Source: Sipunculus nudus (taxonomy: Eukaryota > Annelida > Sipuncula > Golfingiida > Sipunculidae). From it: a stretch of 64,000 nt of DNA. Of the stretch, positions 20,820 through 34,194 are shown in pieces. The position numbers and the translations under genes are program-made. The stretch is taken from assembly GCA_026874595.1 (NCBI GenBank), contig CM049322.1:57600386-57664385 (forward strand), in the 5' to 3' direction. Below the pieces are notes generated by a model. It made no database searches, was not told the DNA's origin, and saw only the letters and a list, made by a program, of their open reading frames with translations. Within the stretch, counting starts at the first letter, position 1. Each line of letters begins with the position of its first letter.

Positions 20820-22800
20820 ATTTTGTAGGTGGTGTCCCCATTAAACTTAAGCATAGCTCAGAGGATATGGGTAACAGAGACTTATATTCAAGTTTCCAAG
20901 CAGACTTTTCATGGACCTCCCTGGATGTCAAGTTAGAAGATTCTAGGTCCAATTAGTGCTCTGTTTACAGATGAGCATATCTTTGAAGGTCTATAAACAG
21001 AGAAAAAAGGGTAAAATTTTGAAAAAAAAAATCCAGTAGGCGCCGATAGTCTGCAGGAACTAATGGAAGACTTCATGATCAATATGCACGAAAAAAGAAT
21101 CCTAGTGATAAATCCATTATCCATTATTGTTCAGATAATGAAGCTATTCTATCACAAATGTATTTTTTTTGGGGGGGGGGGGGGGGGGACTATTTCTGAG
21201 CCCCATAGCTTGGAAGGTATGGGTAACAGAGACCTAATTTCAGGTTTCGCATGAGTCTTTTCATGGATCTTCCTGGATGTCAGCTTAGAACATTCTAGAA
21301 ATAGTAATTAGAATTTGTGCCCTCTTAACAGATGAACGCATCTTAAAAAGTCTAAAACATGAAGAAAAAAAAAACTCGTAAAAATTAAAAAAAAAAAAAA
21401 AAAATGGCGCCACTAGACTGCAGAAACTGATGAAACATTCCATGATCAATATCCATGCCAAAATTCATGGTGACCAGTGCAATAGTTGTTCAGATATTAA
21501 TCTGAACTGATGACACATTCCAGGATCAATATCCATGCCAAAATTCATGGTGACCAGTGCAATAGTTGTTCAGATATTTGAGTTTTGTATCAAATTTTTC
21601 TTTATTCTGCGGGGTGGGGGGGGGGGGTACTTCGGAGCCCCACAGCTTAGAGTTTATAGATAACAGAGACCTAATTTTAGATTTCCACGGAGACTTTTAA
21701 TAGGCTTCCCTGCATGTCTAGAGGAAGGATTCTAGGTCCAGCCTTTACAAATTTTGCCTTGTTAACAAATGGCCGCATCTTAAGAGGTCTCAAAAATAGA
21801 GAAGAAAATTCGTAAAAATTAAAAAAATACGGTTGGCGCCACCAGTCTACAGAAACTGATGTAACATTTTATGACCAATATTCATGCAAAGAATCGTGGT
21901 TATAAATGCATTAGTTGTTCAGATACTTCAGCTTTTGTATCAAATTTCCCGTTATTCTTGGGGGTATTTCAGAACCCCATAGCTCAAAGAATATGCGTAA
22001 CAGAGACCTAATTTTAGGTTTCTAAGGACACTTTTCATGGGTCTCCCTGCATGTCAAGACAAAAGATTATAGGTCCAGTTGTAACGATTTTTGCCCTGTT
22101 AACAAGTGACCGCAACTTTTAACGTTTCAAAAATAGTGAAAAAAAATCGTTAAAAAATGAAAAAAATTACAGGTAGCGCCACCAATCTGCAGAATCTGAT
22201 GAAACACTCCATGATCAATATCTATGCAAAGAATCATACTGATCAAAGCATTAGTTGTTCCTATACTTGAGCTTTTGTATCAAAATTTCCATAATTCTGG
22301 GGAGTAATTCGGAGCTCCCTACAGCTCAAAGAATATGGGTAACAGAGACCTAATTTTAGGTTTCCAACCAGACTTTTCATGGACACCCCTGCATTTCAAG
22401 ATAAAAATTCTAGGTCCAGTCGTTATAATTTGTGTCCTGTTAACAAATAACCTCATCTTTTAACGTCTTAAAAATAATAAAAATAAATCGATAAAATATA
22501 GAAAAATATGGGTATCGCCACCAGTCTGCAGAATCTGATGAAACACTCCATGATCGATATCTGTGCAAGGAATCATAGTGATCAATGCATTAGTTGTATA
22601 GATACTTGAGCTTTTATATCAAATTTTCCGTTATTCTTGGGGGCACTTCGGAGCAACATAGCTCAAATATTATGGGTAACAGAGACCTTATTTTAGGTTT
22701 CCAACCAGAATTTTCATGGACATCCCTGCATTTCAAGATAAAAATTCTAGGTCCAGTCGTTATGATTTGTGTCCTTTTAACGGACAGACGGCAGGATTGC
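20820..22800 (+). repeat. R3 tandem array, copy B (about six units)
   Basis: The GGTAACAGAGAC anchor recurs at about 20869, 21222, 21656 (as GATAACAGAGAC), 21997 (as CGTAACAGAGAC), 22339 and 22675. One interval is lengthened to about 434 bp by a partial local duplication around 21430-21580, where CCATGCCAAAATTCATGGTG occurs twice. A G-run at about 21171-21188 interrupts one unit. Confidence 0.88.
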
Positions 22801-22862
22801 TGGGTCGCCAGACGTACAACGTATCGCTATAGCACAGCTGACTGTAAGTCATCTGCGCTAAA
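22801..22862. repeat. Terminal hairpin module, copy B
   Basis: ATCGCTATAGCACAG then TGACT (22839-22843), loop, AGTCA (22847-22851) and CTGCGCT (22853-22859), followed by AAAAAGG. It has one mismatch in the outer stem relative to copy A. Confidence 0.78.
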
Positions 22863-22865
22863 AAG

Positions 22866-23470
22866 GGTTTTTACTCAATTGACAGGCCATATATAAATTA
22901 AGTTGGAAACCAATATGTTAATCAAACCTTGAGTTATTCGGAAACATAAATGTGGACAGATGGCCCCTGTGACCTCGACCTTTGACTTTGAGAAACCCAA
23001 AACAATCAGGGTCATCTCCCATTTGCAGGTCATCTATATTTATTTTTACCATAAACATATATCTTTTAAATTTGCAAAACAATAAATATCTAAAAAAAAT
23101 ATTTGATTAAGATTTCCCAATTTTAAATTGTGCCTTAATTTATCCATAATTTGCTTTATATTTTATAAATTTATTCATACTGATTGATCTAAATTGATTT
23201 TAATAATTTTAAAACTATATGAAAGATTTTTTTTTTTATGTTACATTAATCCAACATGGCATCATCCTAATTACTCCTTGAATTTCATTTTCAAGAAGGG
23301 TTTTGCATATTAGAGTGGAAACAGCATTACAATTAACGAAATCAGTGCAAACAATAACAATTACGTACACATGTCACAGCAGGAGATCTCCCCCAGTAGC
23401 TGCAACAAATCAGGAACCCTGGCATAGCACACTTCCAGTGACCAGGAGTGAGCTGCCTTCATCTGGAAAA
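22866..23470 (+). repeat. R1 repeat module, copy B
   Basis: Same ordered landmarks as 14576-15190, including ATTGACAGGCCAT, GACCTCGACCTTTGACTTTG, ATCCAACATGGCATCATCC and CAGGAACCCTGGCATAGC. Confidence 0.85.
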
Positions 23471-23524
23471 AAAACATGTGACTACAATAGACCCTTATGA
23501 AAAAAATTCAATAACTCGCCTAAT

Positions 23525-23735
23525 TTTCAATCTCGCAAACAAGATTGAATTACCAAATATTAAATATTTAGATGGTTCAAAACATACACAACTGCATTAC
23601 ATATTTATATCTAGAAAGTACTTGCTAAGTATATTTCAGAAACGTAACATGATCCTTAATATAATGCTCAAATATATGAAATATATGATTTTTTGCAAAA
23701 ATTTCAAGAAACAAAATGTCTTACATATTTAAATT
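23525..23735 (+). repeat. Partial third copy of the start of S3
   Basis: AACAAGATTGAATTACCAAA, ACATACACAACTGCATT, a TGATCCTTAATATAATGCT string and AATTTCAAGAAACAAAATGTC match 17705-17895. It stops abruptly where S4 begins at about 23738. Confidence 0.82.
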
Positions 23736-23737
23736 AA

Positions 23738-24880
23738 AAATGAAGAGCACATTTGCAACATTTATATATTTTTTTCTGTGTCACCTATAATTATAAGTTA
23801 GTATGATAACATTACACAGACCTGTTCATGATCAGTTCGTATGTAAGTATGCTGAAATTTATTTCTCTATTTTGACTGATCATCCGATTCACAATAATCT
23901 AATTCAATTCTATCATCTATTTAAATGAAATAGTTAAGCGAAGTATAATTATCAAGGCTATCACGTGCTGGCTGCGTGGTAACATAGAAGAGGTTATTAT
24001 GCTGGGCCATCAATCATGTGTCTGCAGGTTTTTTTTTTATAACCAACCATGCATCAGTGCTGTAAACAAAAAGACCTTGACATAATTCCTCTAATTTGAT
24101 ACTAATCAGGCCTTACAGTAGTATAGGGGTAGATAATATAATGATTAAATGAGTCTATTTGAAGTAGCCACAGCATACCCACTAAAGAGCTTTTACTCTT
24201 TTTACATTTTTTTTTGGAAAAATACTGTTCAATCTACCCTGGAACATAAGCACCACGTTTTTTTTTTCATATCAGACCTAACCTAGATCATTTCTCTTCT
24301 GTAATCAGAAAAAAAAGAACATTCACAATTGCAAATATTTGGTATAACATTATTCATATACATACAAGTACAACAGCTGCAGTGGATATTATATGTGATC
24401 TATCACATCTATCTGTGTCTAGATTATATGAGCAGATGAATTCCCTCATCATGAATATACTTTACCAAAGCTAGATGTTATGTATCACATTACTCCGTGT
24501 CAGTATTAACCGACCTTCATTTGTGCTGACCCGCTTCCCGAGTAACACAATGAAACACGAGACGAATCCCTGTGTATGTCTGTTTATCAGGTCCCAGGGA
24601 TACCGTTCATGCAGTAAGTCTGCGTGTTTGAACGGTGGATAAAATCTCGTTGTTTTGAGTCATGGGCGTTTTTCTTCTACTTAATATAGGACATGTCCCT
24701 AATTTTAGTTTATAGACATATTTTTTTGGAATGACACAGACATACACACGCAAAAAATTGCATGCTGTTCGAATCTTATTAGTTTTAAGAATTAATAATT
24801 TTCCTCTGTCAGGGATCTGGGAATAAGTCATTGTTCCTGTTATTATCCTCGGCAATCATGACTAATGATATAATGAGGTG
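23738..24880 (+). repeat. Segmental duplication block S4, copy A
   Basis: Collinear with 31995-34170: CACCTATAATTATAAGTTAG (TACCT- in copy B), ACACAGACCTGTT, GCTATCACGTGCTGGCTGCG, TGCTGGGCCATCAATCATGTG, AAACAAAAAGACCTTGACATA, AGTATAGGGGTA, and CGTGTTTGAACGGTGGATAAAATC. Copy B carries about 1.15 kb extra at 32385-33545. Confidence 0.85.
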
Positions 24881-26389
24881 ATAATTGCAACTTCTCATCA
24901 CAAAACTGAGTATATCACAAACCTGTGCCATTGAACCTATACCCAACAAGGGACCCGTCTGTTACGGCGCTCAGCTGTTATATATAATCACATAATAGTA
25001 TTAGGAAGAAGAGGTAGGCAAATGCTGGTTTTCAGTGGTAATATCAGCTGTATTATGAGTCGATGGAGTTTAACTCAAATTATGTAAGATTTTGATAATA
25101 TCCTTGGAATGAGGGAAGTGTACTGATTTCATTTATATTATTTACATTTAGAAATAGTGTCACACACGTCTTGACTTAGCCATATAACTCTATCTTCATT
25201 GCAGTATTTGAACAAAAACTGTCCATTATTAGTCAAGTTAATTATGCTTTTTACAAATGAGTTAACTGTTATTTAATAATTTCAGGTTATATCTACCGAA
25301 GAGTAGCACTAGCACAAATAATATGTGATTTTTAACTATTTATTATTCAAATTCATTTGCGAGGTATTTGCACCATGTCAGTTTCAGCAAAATAATGTTG
25401 TTTATAATCCAGAATATAAAAAAAAAATTCACAAATTTAAATAATGATCATAAGTGCCAGGTTTAATGGCTTTAATTATAAATTTAATAAGCATAAATTA
25501 TTACATTCACTTTTGACTACTTCCACATTGATCTAGACATGTGACATAGCAAGAGTCCTATGACAAATATTAACATTACAGAAATTATAATAATGACTTG
25601 TCTAAGATCTGATTTTTTTGTCATATTCAAATATTGTTATTAAAAAATGTATCAGAAAATAAATTTAAAAGTAATCTCAGGTATGAAACCATCATGTGGG
25701 TAAATAAAATTACCCAAGGATAAAATTAAGACACCCGATAAATTATACATGGGCAAACTAAAATGTGCAAGTTTAATTTTATTAACTGAAATAAAGGAAG
25801 CGGTAATATAAATTTTAATTATTTACATAGTCTTGTGACAGCTGACACAGCCAGGAGTCTGGATGTCATAAGTGAAACATATTGACATCTTAATTAGTAC
25901 TTGTCTGAGAAAAATTGAGGATTTTGACATATTTTATTTATTTTTTTTTAATTTTGCAACAAGTATAAATAAACAAGTTGAAATACTTTGAAAAGATCTG
26001 TAAATTTAGATTAATATTATAAACTGCATCTTTGTCTATCATTAATTTCCTTCATATAATCCCCAATAGTAATAAAATGTTTTTTTATCGTTAAAATTGA
26101 AGTGAAAAATACCATAGGTGACTGCATAGTGTAATATTGTATAAATATTGAGCCAATCCATTCAAGATCCATACAACATCAGTAATTGCAAGGTGATTCC
26201 CTGTTACTCATCAACTATCAAATTCCTTTTCTATTATTTTTTAAAGTTCTTATTATAAACCAATAACATTTTTTTATTTATTGGCAGGGTAGAGCCTGGA
26301 TGTTACAGGGTCGCATAAAAACTTCAGGTTTTTGTCAATTCCTTTCGACTTTCAAAACAAACAAGCTGAATCAAACATTGCTTACAGGA
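24881..26389. other. No gene seen
   Basis: Very AT-rich. No ORF, RNA gene or clear repeat recognised. Confidence 0.5.
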
Positions 26390-28150
26390 AACAAACGTGC
26401 CATGGGCAAAGTTGGGCAAAATCTAAGGTACCGATTTTAAATTTAAGCAGATAACTTATAAAATTAAAAAAAGTAAAACTAAATTTCGGTATACAATTGA
26501 ATCTTGATTGAATACTGTTATATCCTTTACAAAACATCTCTAGCCTCAGCAATTCTCGTGTTAAGGGAGTAAATATATTTCTTGATTTTTTACAAAGTGC
26601 ATTATGTTCAGGCAAATGTATAGAAGAATATGTACCTTATATATGATCAATGGCAGATTAGTGGTTTTAATATTAGTCAGTTTTGAAGTGTAAAAATGGG
26701 TTTTAATGGAAAATTGAAGTTTTTCCTTAATATCTCCTAGGTCCTTGTGACCAGTTTTTTTTGTATGGTAGGGACTTAGGGGACAGCTAACAGTATGCCA
26801 AATTTAGGAGCTGAGAGCTGGCCGGGAAATTGGGGAGCTGAGTTCTAGCGAACTGCATAAAACTAGCTTGATGTATACGATACTTGACATGGTGCTTAAA
26901 AATTCTAATAAAAACTACAGTTTTTGATCAAATGGTTTCAAATTTCAGATGTTAACATATTAAATGCTTGTGAAAACATACTGTGAAAATTAAATCCGCA
27001 GCAGTTACTGGAAAAATATGTGCCATGGTCAAAACTAGGCAAAATTTAAGGGACTGAATTTACATTTATACTAATAACTTAAAAAAAAATCAAAATTCAG
27101 ACCTAATTTTCATGATATAATTGAATCTTGATCAAATTGAAAAAAAGTATCTAGCTTCAGCAATTCTCAAGTAAGGGAATAAATTTCCTGATTTTTTACA
27201 AAGTGCATTATGTTCAGGCAAATGAATAGAAGAATATGTACATTATATATGATCAAAGACAGAATATTGGTTTTAATATTAGGCAGTTTTGAAGTGTAAA
27301 AATGGGTTTTAATGGAAAATTGAAGTTTTTCCTTAATATCTCCTAGGTCCCATTGACCAGTTTTTTTGTATGGTAGGGACTTAAGGGGACAGCTAACTGT
27401 ATGCCAAATTTAGGAGCTGAGAGCTGGCCGGGAAATTGGGAAGCTGAGTTCTAGCAAACTGCATAAAACTAGCTTGATGTATACGATACTTGACATGGTG
27501 CTTAAAAATTCTAATAAAATCTACAGTTTTTGATCAACTGGTTTCAAATTTCAGATGTTTACAGATGAAATGCTTGTGAAAACATACTGTAAATATAAAA
27601 TCCGCAGCAGTTACTGGAAAAATATGTGCCATGGTCAAAACTAGGCAAAATTTAAGGGACTGAATTTACATTTATACTAATAACTTAAAAAAAATCAAAA
27701 TTCAGACCTAATTTTCATGATATAATTGAATCTTGATCAAATTGAAAAAAAAAGTTTCTAGCTTCAGCAATTCTCAAGTAAGGGAATAAATTTCCTGATT
27801 TTTTACAAAGTGCATAATATTTGGGCCCAAAACTTCAAAAATTTACAAAATATTGAAATAATTTCTAGTATGTACATAGGAAATATATATATGAATATAT
27901 AGAAAATATTAATATCAGGTCAGTGGTTTCTATATTATGCAGTCTTGAAGTATAACAAAGAGTTTTAATGGAAAATTGAGGTGTTTCCTGTATATCTCAA
28001 AGGAACGAAGTCGTAGGGATTCAATTTTTTGCATGAAAGGAGATTTTGGGGGACATCTAACTGTATGCCGAATTTCATATTTGTAGGTCCAATGGTTTCA
28101 AAACGTGCTCTTTAAACAGCCGGCCGGACGGACGGACAAAGGACAATGAC
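26390..28150 (+). repeat. R2 repeat, tandemly amplified copy (about 605-bp period)
   Basis: GTGCATTATGTTCAGGCAAATG at about 26600 and 27205, and a GTGCATAATATTTGGGCCC version at 27811, mark a period of about 605 bp. The first two units are near-identical over GGTTTTAATGGAAAATTGAA, TGCCAAATTTAGGAGCTGAG and CTTGATGTATACGATACTTG. The third unit goes on to AACGAAGTCGTAGGGATTC, GGTTTCAAAACGTGC and GGCCGGACGGACGGAC, the proper R2 end. So the internal part duplicated while a single end was kept. Confidence 0.85.
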
Positions 28151-28384
28151 TTCAGCTCTAATAAGCGATTGGTAACCCAGATATGCAGTGTAAATACAGC
28201 CAGGAAAGTAACAGAAGCTAAAGCTACCATACAAGCCGAGAACCACATGTAGAATATTTTCTCATAAGTATGTGGCGCTGACCTATAACCATCTGACAAA
28301 AAATCTGACAGTGCTTCTTTAATGTTCGCTTATACGGCATTCTTAATATATTAATCATCCTGAAAAAGGGAATAATTTAGATTA

Positions 28385-29097
28385 ACATACCTGTATGTTG
28401 CCTCGTGGACATGCTTGTCCATCATCATTATTAACATACGTGTTCGTCATCATTTGTCATAAACAATTACATACTTGTCCGTCACCAACAATTATATTCT
28501 TGTCCGTCATCAACATTAACATACTGGTCCGTCATCGATATTAACATACTTGTGCGTCATCAACATTAACATACTGGTCCGTCATCAACATTAACATACT
28601 TGTCCGTCATCAATATTAACATACTTGTCCGTCATCAACATTAATATACTTGTCCGTCATCAACATTAACACACTTGTCCGTTATCGACATTTACATACT
28701 GGTCCATCATCAACAATAATATACTTGTCCGTCATCAACATTAACATACTTGTCCGTCATTAACATTAACACACTTGTCCGTCATCAACATTAATATACT
28801 TTTCCTTCATCAACATAAACATATTTGTCCGTCATCGGCATTACCGTACTTGTCCGTCATCAACATTAATATACTTGTCTGTCATCAACATTAACAAACT
28901 TGTCCGTCATCAACATAAACATGTTTGTCCTTCATCGATATAACAATACTTGCCCCTTTATCAATATTTATATACTTTTCAGTCATCAACATTAACATAT
29001 TTGTCCTTCATCAACATCAATGTACTTTCCCTCATCAATATTAAAATACTTTTCCGTCATCAACATTAACATACTTGTCTGTCATCAACATTAACAT
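28385..29097. repeat. 25-bp minisatellite, array 1
   Basis: About 28 units with core ACTTGTCCGTCATCAACATT followed by AACAT. Units are well conserved in the middle of the array. There are no unique spacers and no coding frame. A degenerate array of the same unit lies at 34195-34620. Confidence 0.93.
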
Positions 29098-29225
29098 ACT
29101 GTGTCCACCTTTTTTATTTTTCAATATTTTTCAAGAAAAATACATATCGAAAGGACAACCTTATATGGAAAAACAGAATATTACAATAAATCTCCTGTTC
29201 ATGATTCACAACTGTTTCGTCTCTT
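29098..29225 (+). repeat. Flank S6, copy 1
   Basis: CTGTGTCCACCT, then ATTTTTCAATA, ACCTTATATGG and TTCACAACTGTTTCGTCTCTT match 34842-34995 in order. The 25-bp array precedes both copies, so array plus flank is one duplicated block. Confidence 0.75.
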
Positions 29226-29234
29226 GAATTAGAG

Positions 29235-30765
29235 GGTTCAATTATACAAAACTACATAACATATCTTAATTTAGATAGTACTGGCTAAGTATATTACATA
29301 ACCGTAAGATTATCCTTGTTATCATTCTCAAATATACCAAATATATGTTCATCACCTATTTTTTTTTGCAAATATTTCAAGAAACAAAATGTCATAAACA
29401 GTTTGAATGCACAAGAATTAGACGCTGACTATTAGACCTCAAGGGATATTGTTCCGTGTAAATCAATACTAAAAATACTGTATTTTTCTGTGGTAATGGG
29501 TCAAAATAGAAAGTTGCGTACTTACATGAAAAAACAACTATTTTAACAGTCTTATGGCTAATATTAGGACAACAGGGGTGCCAAATACGTCAAGTTTATG
29601 TAATACGTGTAAATAATAGACTCGATCAGCTTTACTTATTCGGATTTATTAATGCAGTATTATGGCATACACAGCTACTAAAATATTACAATGTCAAGAA
29701 CGGGCTATCAGTTCACAAGCCATCTGGGAAAATTTGCCTCACATTCAGACTGATGGCCCTGAGAATATTTATCCAAACGTCTAAATTAAAGTCATATGTC
29801 CCAGGCTTAGTCCAAGGCATGGAAACTCGCCTGAACAAAAAGTGAAAACATCGTTGGTGTGTTCCATGAATGACAAATCCAGCTGGAAGTGTTTAAGTAC
29901 CCTAGATTTAGTAGGTTACTAATATAAGAATCTGCATTTTTAGAACTATTAATAATAATAATCATAATTCATGTCCCCTATTCCTCATCTTGGTGAACCA
30001 TTTTACTCTATTCTGCTCATTGTCTCGATGTGACTTTTTATCTCTGTTTGTAATTTTGTGAGTGTTCATTGTAGGAAAAACGTATGTAAATGGCAGAGTG
30101 AGTAGGGAAAACAGCTAGAGTCCCTTACTGTAATATGTGTTCATGGAGAGTGTATTGTGTCATGTTTACTAAGAACAGATAATGTAATAATATAATTGAA
30201 TTAATAAATGTTGTTTTTTATCCGTTTGAAACTTCGAACAGCCTGTTATGAGTAACAGAGCAATTTGACTTATGTCTTATGCGAGGTTATATTAGAAGTC
30301 ACGGCTTATTGCAGCTATAAACAGCTATCGTGACATATCTGTTGGTTTAATCTAGAGGACGCTAAATGATACTAATATAGATCAACATCAAACCATAGAA
30401 ACAAAGAAATACTGTTATAAGAATAACTGGGATCCTCACAGGATACATTCTGATACGGACGGCATCAACATAAAACCACGTTAATAAACATGCCTTGTTC
30501 GAAGCAGTGGATATATAACCATGATGTTATTTCTAAAAGTGACAAGATTAATAGACCATGATGCTCGCCTGAATTCAATTCATCACTGTGCCCATTACAT
30601 TTGGCCCCTCCCTCGTCTATTCAGTTTTTTCAGCATACATCAATCAATTGATGACATAACACATGTAAAAGCTTTACAGGTGGCATATTGTCTGCTGAGT
30701 ACATATTTCATCATATGAGCTATAATCTTTGAATGTTATTTATCAGAATAAACCTGGTGATGAAT
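29235..30765 (+). repeat. Segmental duplication block S3, copy B
   Basis: Counterpart of 17690-19065: AATTTAGATAGTACTGGCTAAG, TTTCAAGAAACAAAATGTC, ACATTCAGACTGATGG, CCCTAGATTTAGTAGG, and GTTATGAGTAACAGAGCAA. No open frame is shared by the two copies. Confidence 0.85.
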
Positions 30766-31750
30766 GTAGAAGCTCATGATCAATGCACTAGCTCATGATC
30801 AATGTACTAATTCATGATCAATGTACTAACACATGATCAATATACTTGCTCATGATTAATGTACTAATTCATGATCAATATACTATCACATGCTGTAAGT
30901 ACTAACTCATAACCAATGTACTAATGCATGAACAGTGTACTAACATATGACCAATATACTAGCTCCTGATCAATATACTAAATCATTATCAATGTACTAA
31001 CACATGATCAGTGTACTAGCGTATGTTCAATGTGCTAGCTCATGATCAATGTACCAATTCATGATCAATATTCTAACACATGGTCAATGTACTAGCTCAT
31101 GATTAATGTACTAGCTCATGATCAATGTACTTACTCTTGATCAATGTATTTACTAATGATCAAAGTAGTAGCTCATGATTAATGTGCTAGCTCATGACCA
31201 ATGTACTTATACATGATCAATGACCAACACATGGTCAATGTACCAGCTCATGATCAATATACTAACTCACGATCAATGTACTATCTTATGATCAATGTTC
31301 TAGCTCATGACCAATGCACTAGCATATAATCAATGTACTTGTTTATGACCGATGTACTACCTTGAGATCTATAGTTTAGCTTATCATAAGTGTGTTTGCG
31401 TATGATCAATGTCCTACCTCCAGATCAATGTATTCGCTTATGATTTTTGTACTAGCTCAAGATCAATATATAAGCTAATGATTCATGTAATAGATCATGA
31501 TAAATGTACCAGTTCATGATCACTGTACTAGATCATGATCAGTCTACTTGTTTATGATCCTTATACTACCTTCTGATCAATGCACACTAAATCCTGATCA
31601 GTATATTAGCCTATGATCAATGTACTCTCTTATGATCAACGTACTAGCTCATATAATTATGATCGAAGAACTAGCCTGTTATCATTGCACAAGCATTATA
31701 AGTGTACTAACTCTTTATCAATGGGCTAGATATTGATCCAAAAACTACTT
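30766..31750. repeat. 19-bp minisatellite, S3 copy B
   Basis: Around 50 units of GTACTAGCTCATGATCAAT type, degenerating toward the right. Same unit and same left flank as 19066-19870. Confidence 0.93.
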
Positions 31751-31793
31751 TATATTATGGAGGATTATGAGCATATTTTATGTAAATCTTGCT

Positions 31794-31815
31794 TATATAT
31801 ATATATATATATATA
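31794..31815. repeat. (AT)n microsatellite
   Basis: Uninterrupted TATATA tract between the 19-bp array and block S4. Confidence 0.85.
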
Positions 31816-31994
31816 CATTTAAATCATTGCAGTTATAAGTCCATTAAATCAAATTTTATTTACTTCGACAGGAAGAACATATCCTCTTGAGGAATATTCC
31901 TGACCTAGAATTTAAATCAAATGAATTTGGAAGAGTAATTGAATTCCTGAAGTACCTAGATTTATAATATTAGGATTGTAACCCTGGATCCGAC

Positions 31995-34170
31995 AATGAA
32001 GAGCAAATTTACAACATATATATTTTTTTTCTGTGTTACCTATAATTATAAGTTAGTATGATTACATTACACAGACCTGTTTATGATAAGTTTGTATGTA
32101 AATATGCTGAAATTTATTTCTCTTTATTTTGACTGATCATACGATTCACAATAATATAATTCAATTTTATCATCTTCGACAGACATGTACAACCAATGTT
32201 TTTATTTTTACACCAATATTTAAATGAAATAGTTGAGGGAAGTATAATTATCAAGGCTATCACGTGCTGGCTGCGTGGTTACACAGAAGTGGTTGTTATG
32301 CTGGGCCATCAATCATGTGTCTGCAGGCCTTTTTTATAAGCAATCATGCATCAGTGTTGTAAACAAAAAGACCTTGACATAATTTCTCAATAACCCTCAC
32401 AAAACCATGTGGGGGTTGACGAGGTTATTGCTCCATCAAGACTCTTATTGCAACCGAAAAAACATTCCTGCCGCACTCATGAAACATTGACTTAAACAGG
32501 CTCTGTCTGTCTGTCTAGATGTCTGCCTGTTTATCCGTCTGCCTGTTGTCTGTCTGGCTGTCTGATTAATGGTTGTCCGAATCTCAAAATCGGCAGCATA
32601 TGGCTCAGTTCCGCATATTATATTGTTTTTCCGTCCTCGCTCTACAGGCCCAATTTGTTTAAAATATGTTAAATTAAAAAAAAAATAAATAAACGAAAGT
32701 CCTGAAAGATTTTTATTGGTTAAAATCGGTCATAGGACAAAAAGAATTTTATTTCCCTCATAACTTGGTTTAAATAATGTTATCTACATTAACTATTTTT
32801 CATTTTTTCCGCTCTGAACTACCAATGATTTTTTTTCGATATGTGATTTTGTTTCAGTCTGTCACAATGTCTGTACATTCATCTGCTGTTGTCTTATCAT
32901 TTTCTTCACATTGATACTCATCAAGCCTTACAGCAGTATAGGGGTATTTCCAAGGAATGCTACGATATTCCTAAATAATTATACATTTACAGCTACTCAT
33001 GACTTGTAAGTTGTTCCACTGTCTCTTTGTCTAGATGTCTGCCTGTTTGTCTTTTTGTCTGTTTGCTTAATGGTTGTCCTAATATCGAAATCGGTAGCAT
33101 ACGGGTCAGTTCATCATATTGATTATTTGTCCATCCTTGCTCTACAGACCTCATTCGTTTAACAATTGAAAAAAAAAACAATAAAAAAAAGAGAGTCCTG
33201 AAAGATTTGTATTAATTAAAATCGGTCAAAGGACAAGGGTAGATAAAATCCTCAATTTTATTTCCCTAATAACTTGGTTTAAATGGTCTTATATACATTA
33301 ACTATTATTCATTTTATTTCTATATGAATTACTCATGTATCTTTTTTAGATATGTGTGTTGTTTCAATCTGTCATAATGTCTGCACGTTCACCTGCTGTT
33401 GTCTATTCCTTTTCTTCACATTGATACGAACCAGGTCTTACAGAAGTATAGGGGTATTTTTTAAGGAATGCTTCGATATTCTAAAATAATAATACATTTA
33501 CAACTACTCATGACTTAGTAGTTGTTCCACAGGACAAATAAATGATGCATAAAAATTTGATTAAAGGCAGATAATGTCATGATTAAATGTGTCTGTGTGA
33601 AGCATTCCAAGCCTTTATACCCACTAAAAAGCCTTTAATTATTTACAACTATAGGAAGAATACGGTTCAATCTACTGTGGAACAGTTGCACCTCATTTGC
33701 GTTTTTTTCATATCAGACCTAACAGTAGAATATGTTTGTCTTATCAAAAGTGGGCTTATCGTCTCAATTGCAAATTAACATAACTAACGTTCACCTGTGC
33801 AGACCCGCTTCCCCAGTAAAACACATTTAATCACACGACCAGTCCCTATGTGTCTGTTTATCAGCTCCCAGGGATTACTGTTCACGCACTTAGTCTGCGT
33901 GTTTGATCGGTGGATTTAATCTCTTGTGGTTTGGAATCGTGGGTGTTTTTCTTCTACTTAGTAAAGGGCATGTCCCTGATTTTACTTTTCAGACGTATTT
34001 TGGGAATGACACACACACACATGCAAATACGCATACTTTTCGAATCTTATTAGAGTTCAGAAAAAAATACTTACTTCTGTCAGGGAACTGGGAATAGGTC
34101 ATCGTTCCTGTTTTATCCTCGATTTCTAAAGAGAAGTGACCAACGTATCATGACGCTCAGCCGGCAAGCA
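31995..34170 (+). repeat. Segmental duplication block S4, copy B
   Basis: Counterpart of 23738-24880: same GCTATCACGTGCTGGCTGCG and CCATCAATCATGTGTCTGCA strings, and near its end GTGTTTGATCGGTGGATTTA and GGGAACTGGGAATAGGTCAT. The extra 32385-33545 segment is described separately. Confidence 0.85.
32385..33545. repeat. Two tandem units of about 505 bp inside S4 copy B
   Basis: GTCTAGATGTCTGCCTGTTT, AATGGTTGTCC, GAAAGTCCTGAAAGATTT-type, AAAATCGGTCA, TAACTTGGTTTAAAT, TTCTTCACATTGATAC and AGTATAGGGGTATTT each occur twice at a spacing of 500-510 bp. S4 copy A has only one AGTATAGGGGTA and none of the rest. The segment is therefore an expansion here or a deletion there. Confidence 0.82.
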
Positions 34171-34194
34171 TGACTAATGATATTTTGAGATGAT

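Larger units (their letters stand above)
19872..23515 (+). repeat. Segmental duplication block S2, copy B
   Basis: Counterpart of 12110-15228 with an extra R3 unit. It lies exactly between S3 (ending 19870) and the S3/S4 continuation (23525 onward). In the second S3-S4 copy (29235-34170) nothing equivalent is present, so S2 copy B looks like an insertion into an S3-S4 block. Confidence 0.85.

Noticed and set aside
28385-29097. CRISPR-like array of short repeats
   Set aside because: Units are head-to-tail with no unique spacers, in a eukaryotic context. It is a minisatellite. The same applies to 19066-19870 and 30766-31750.
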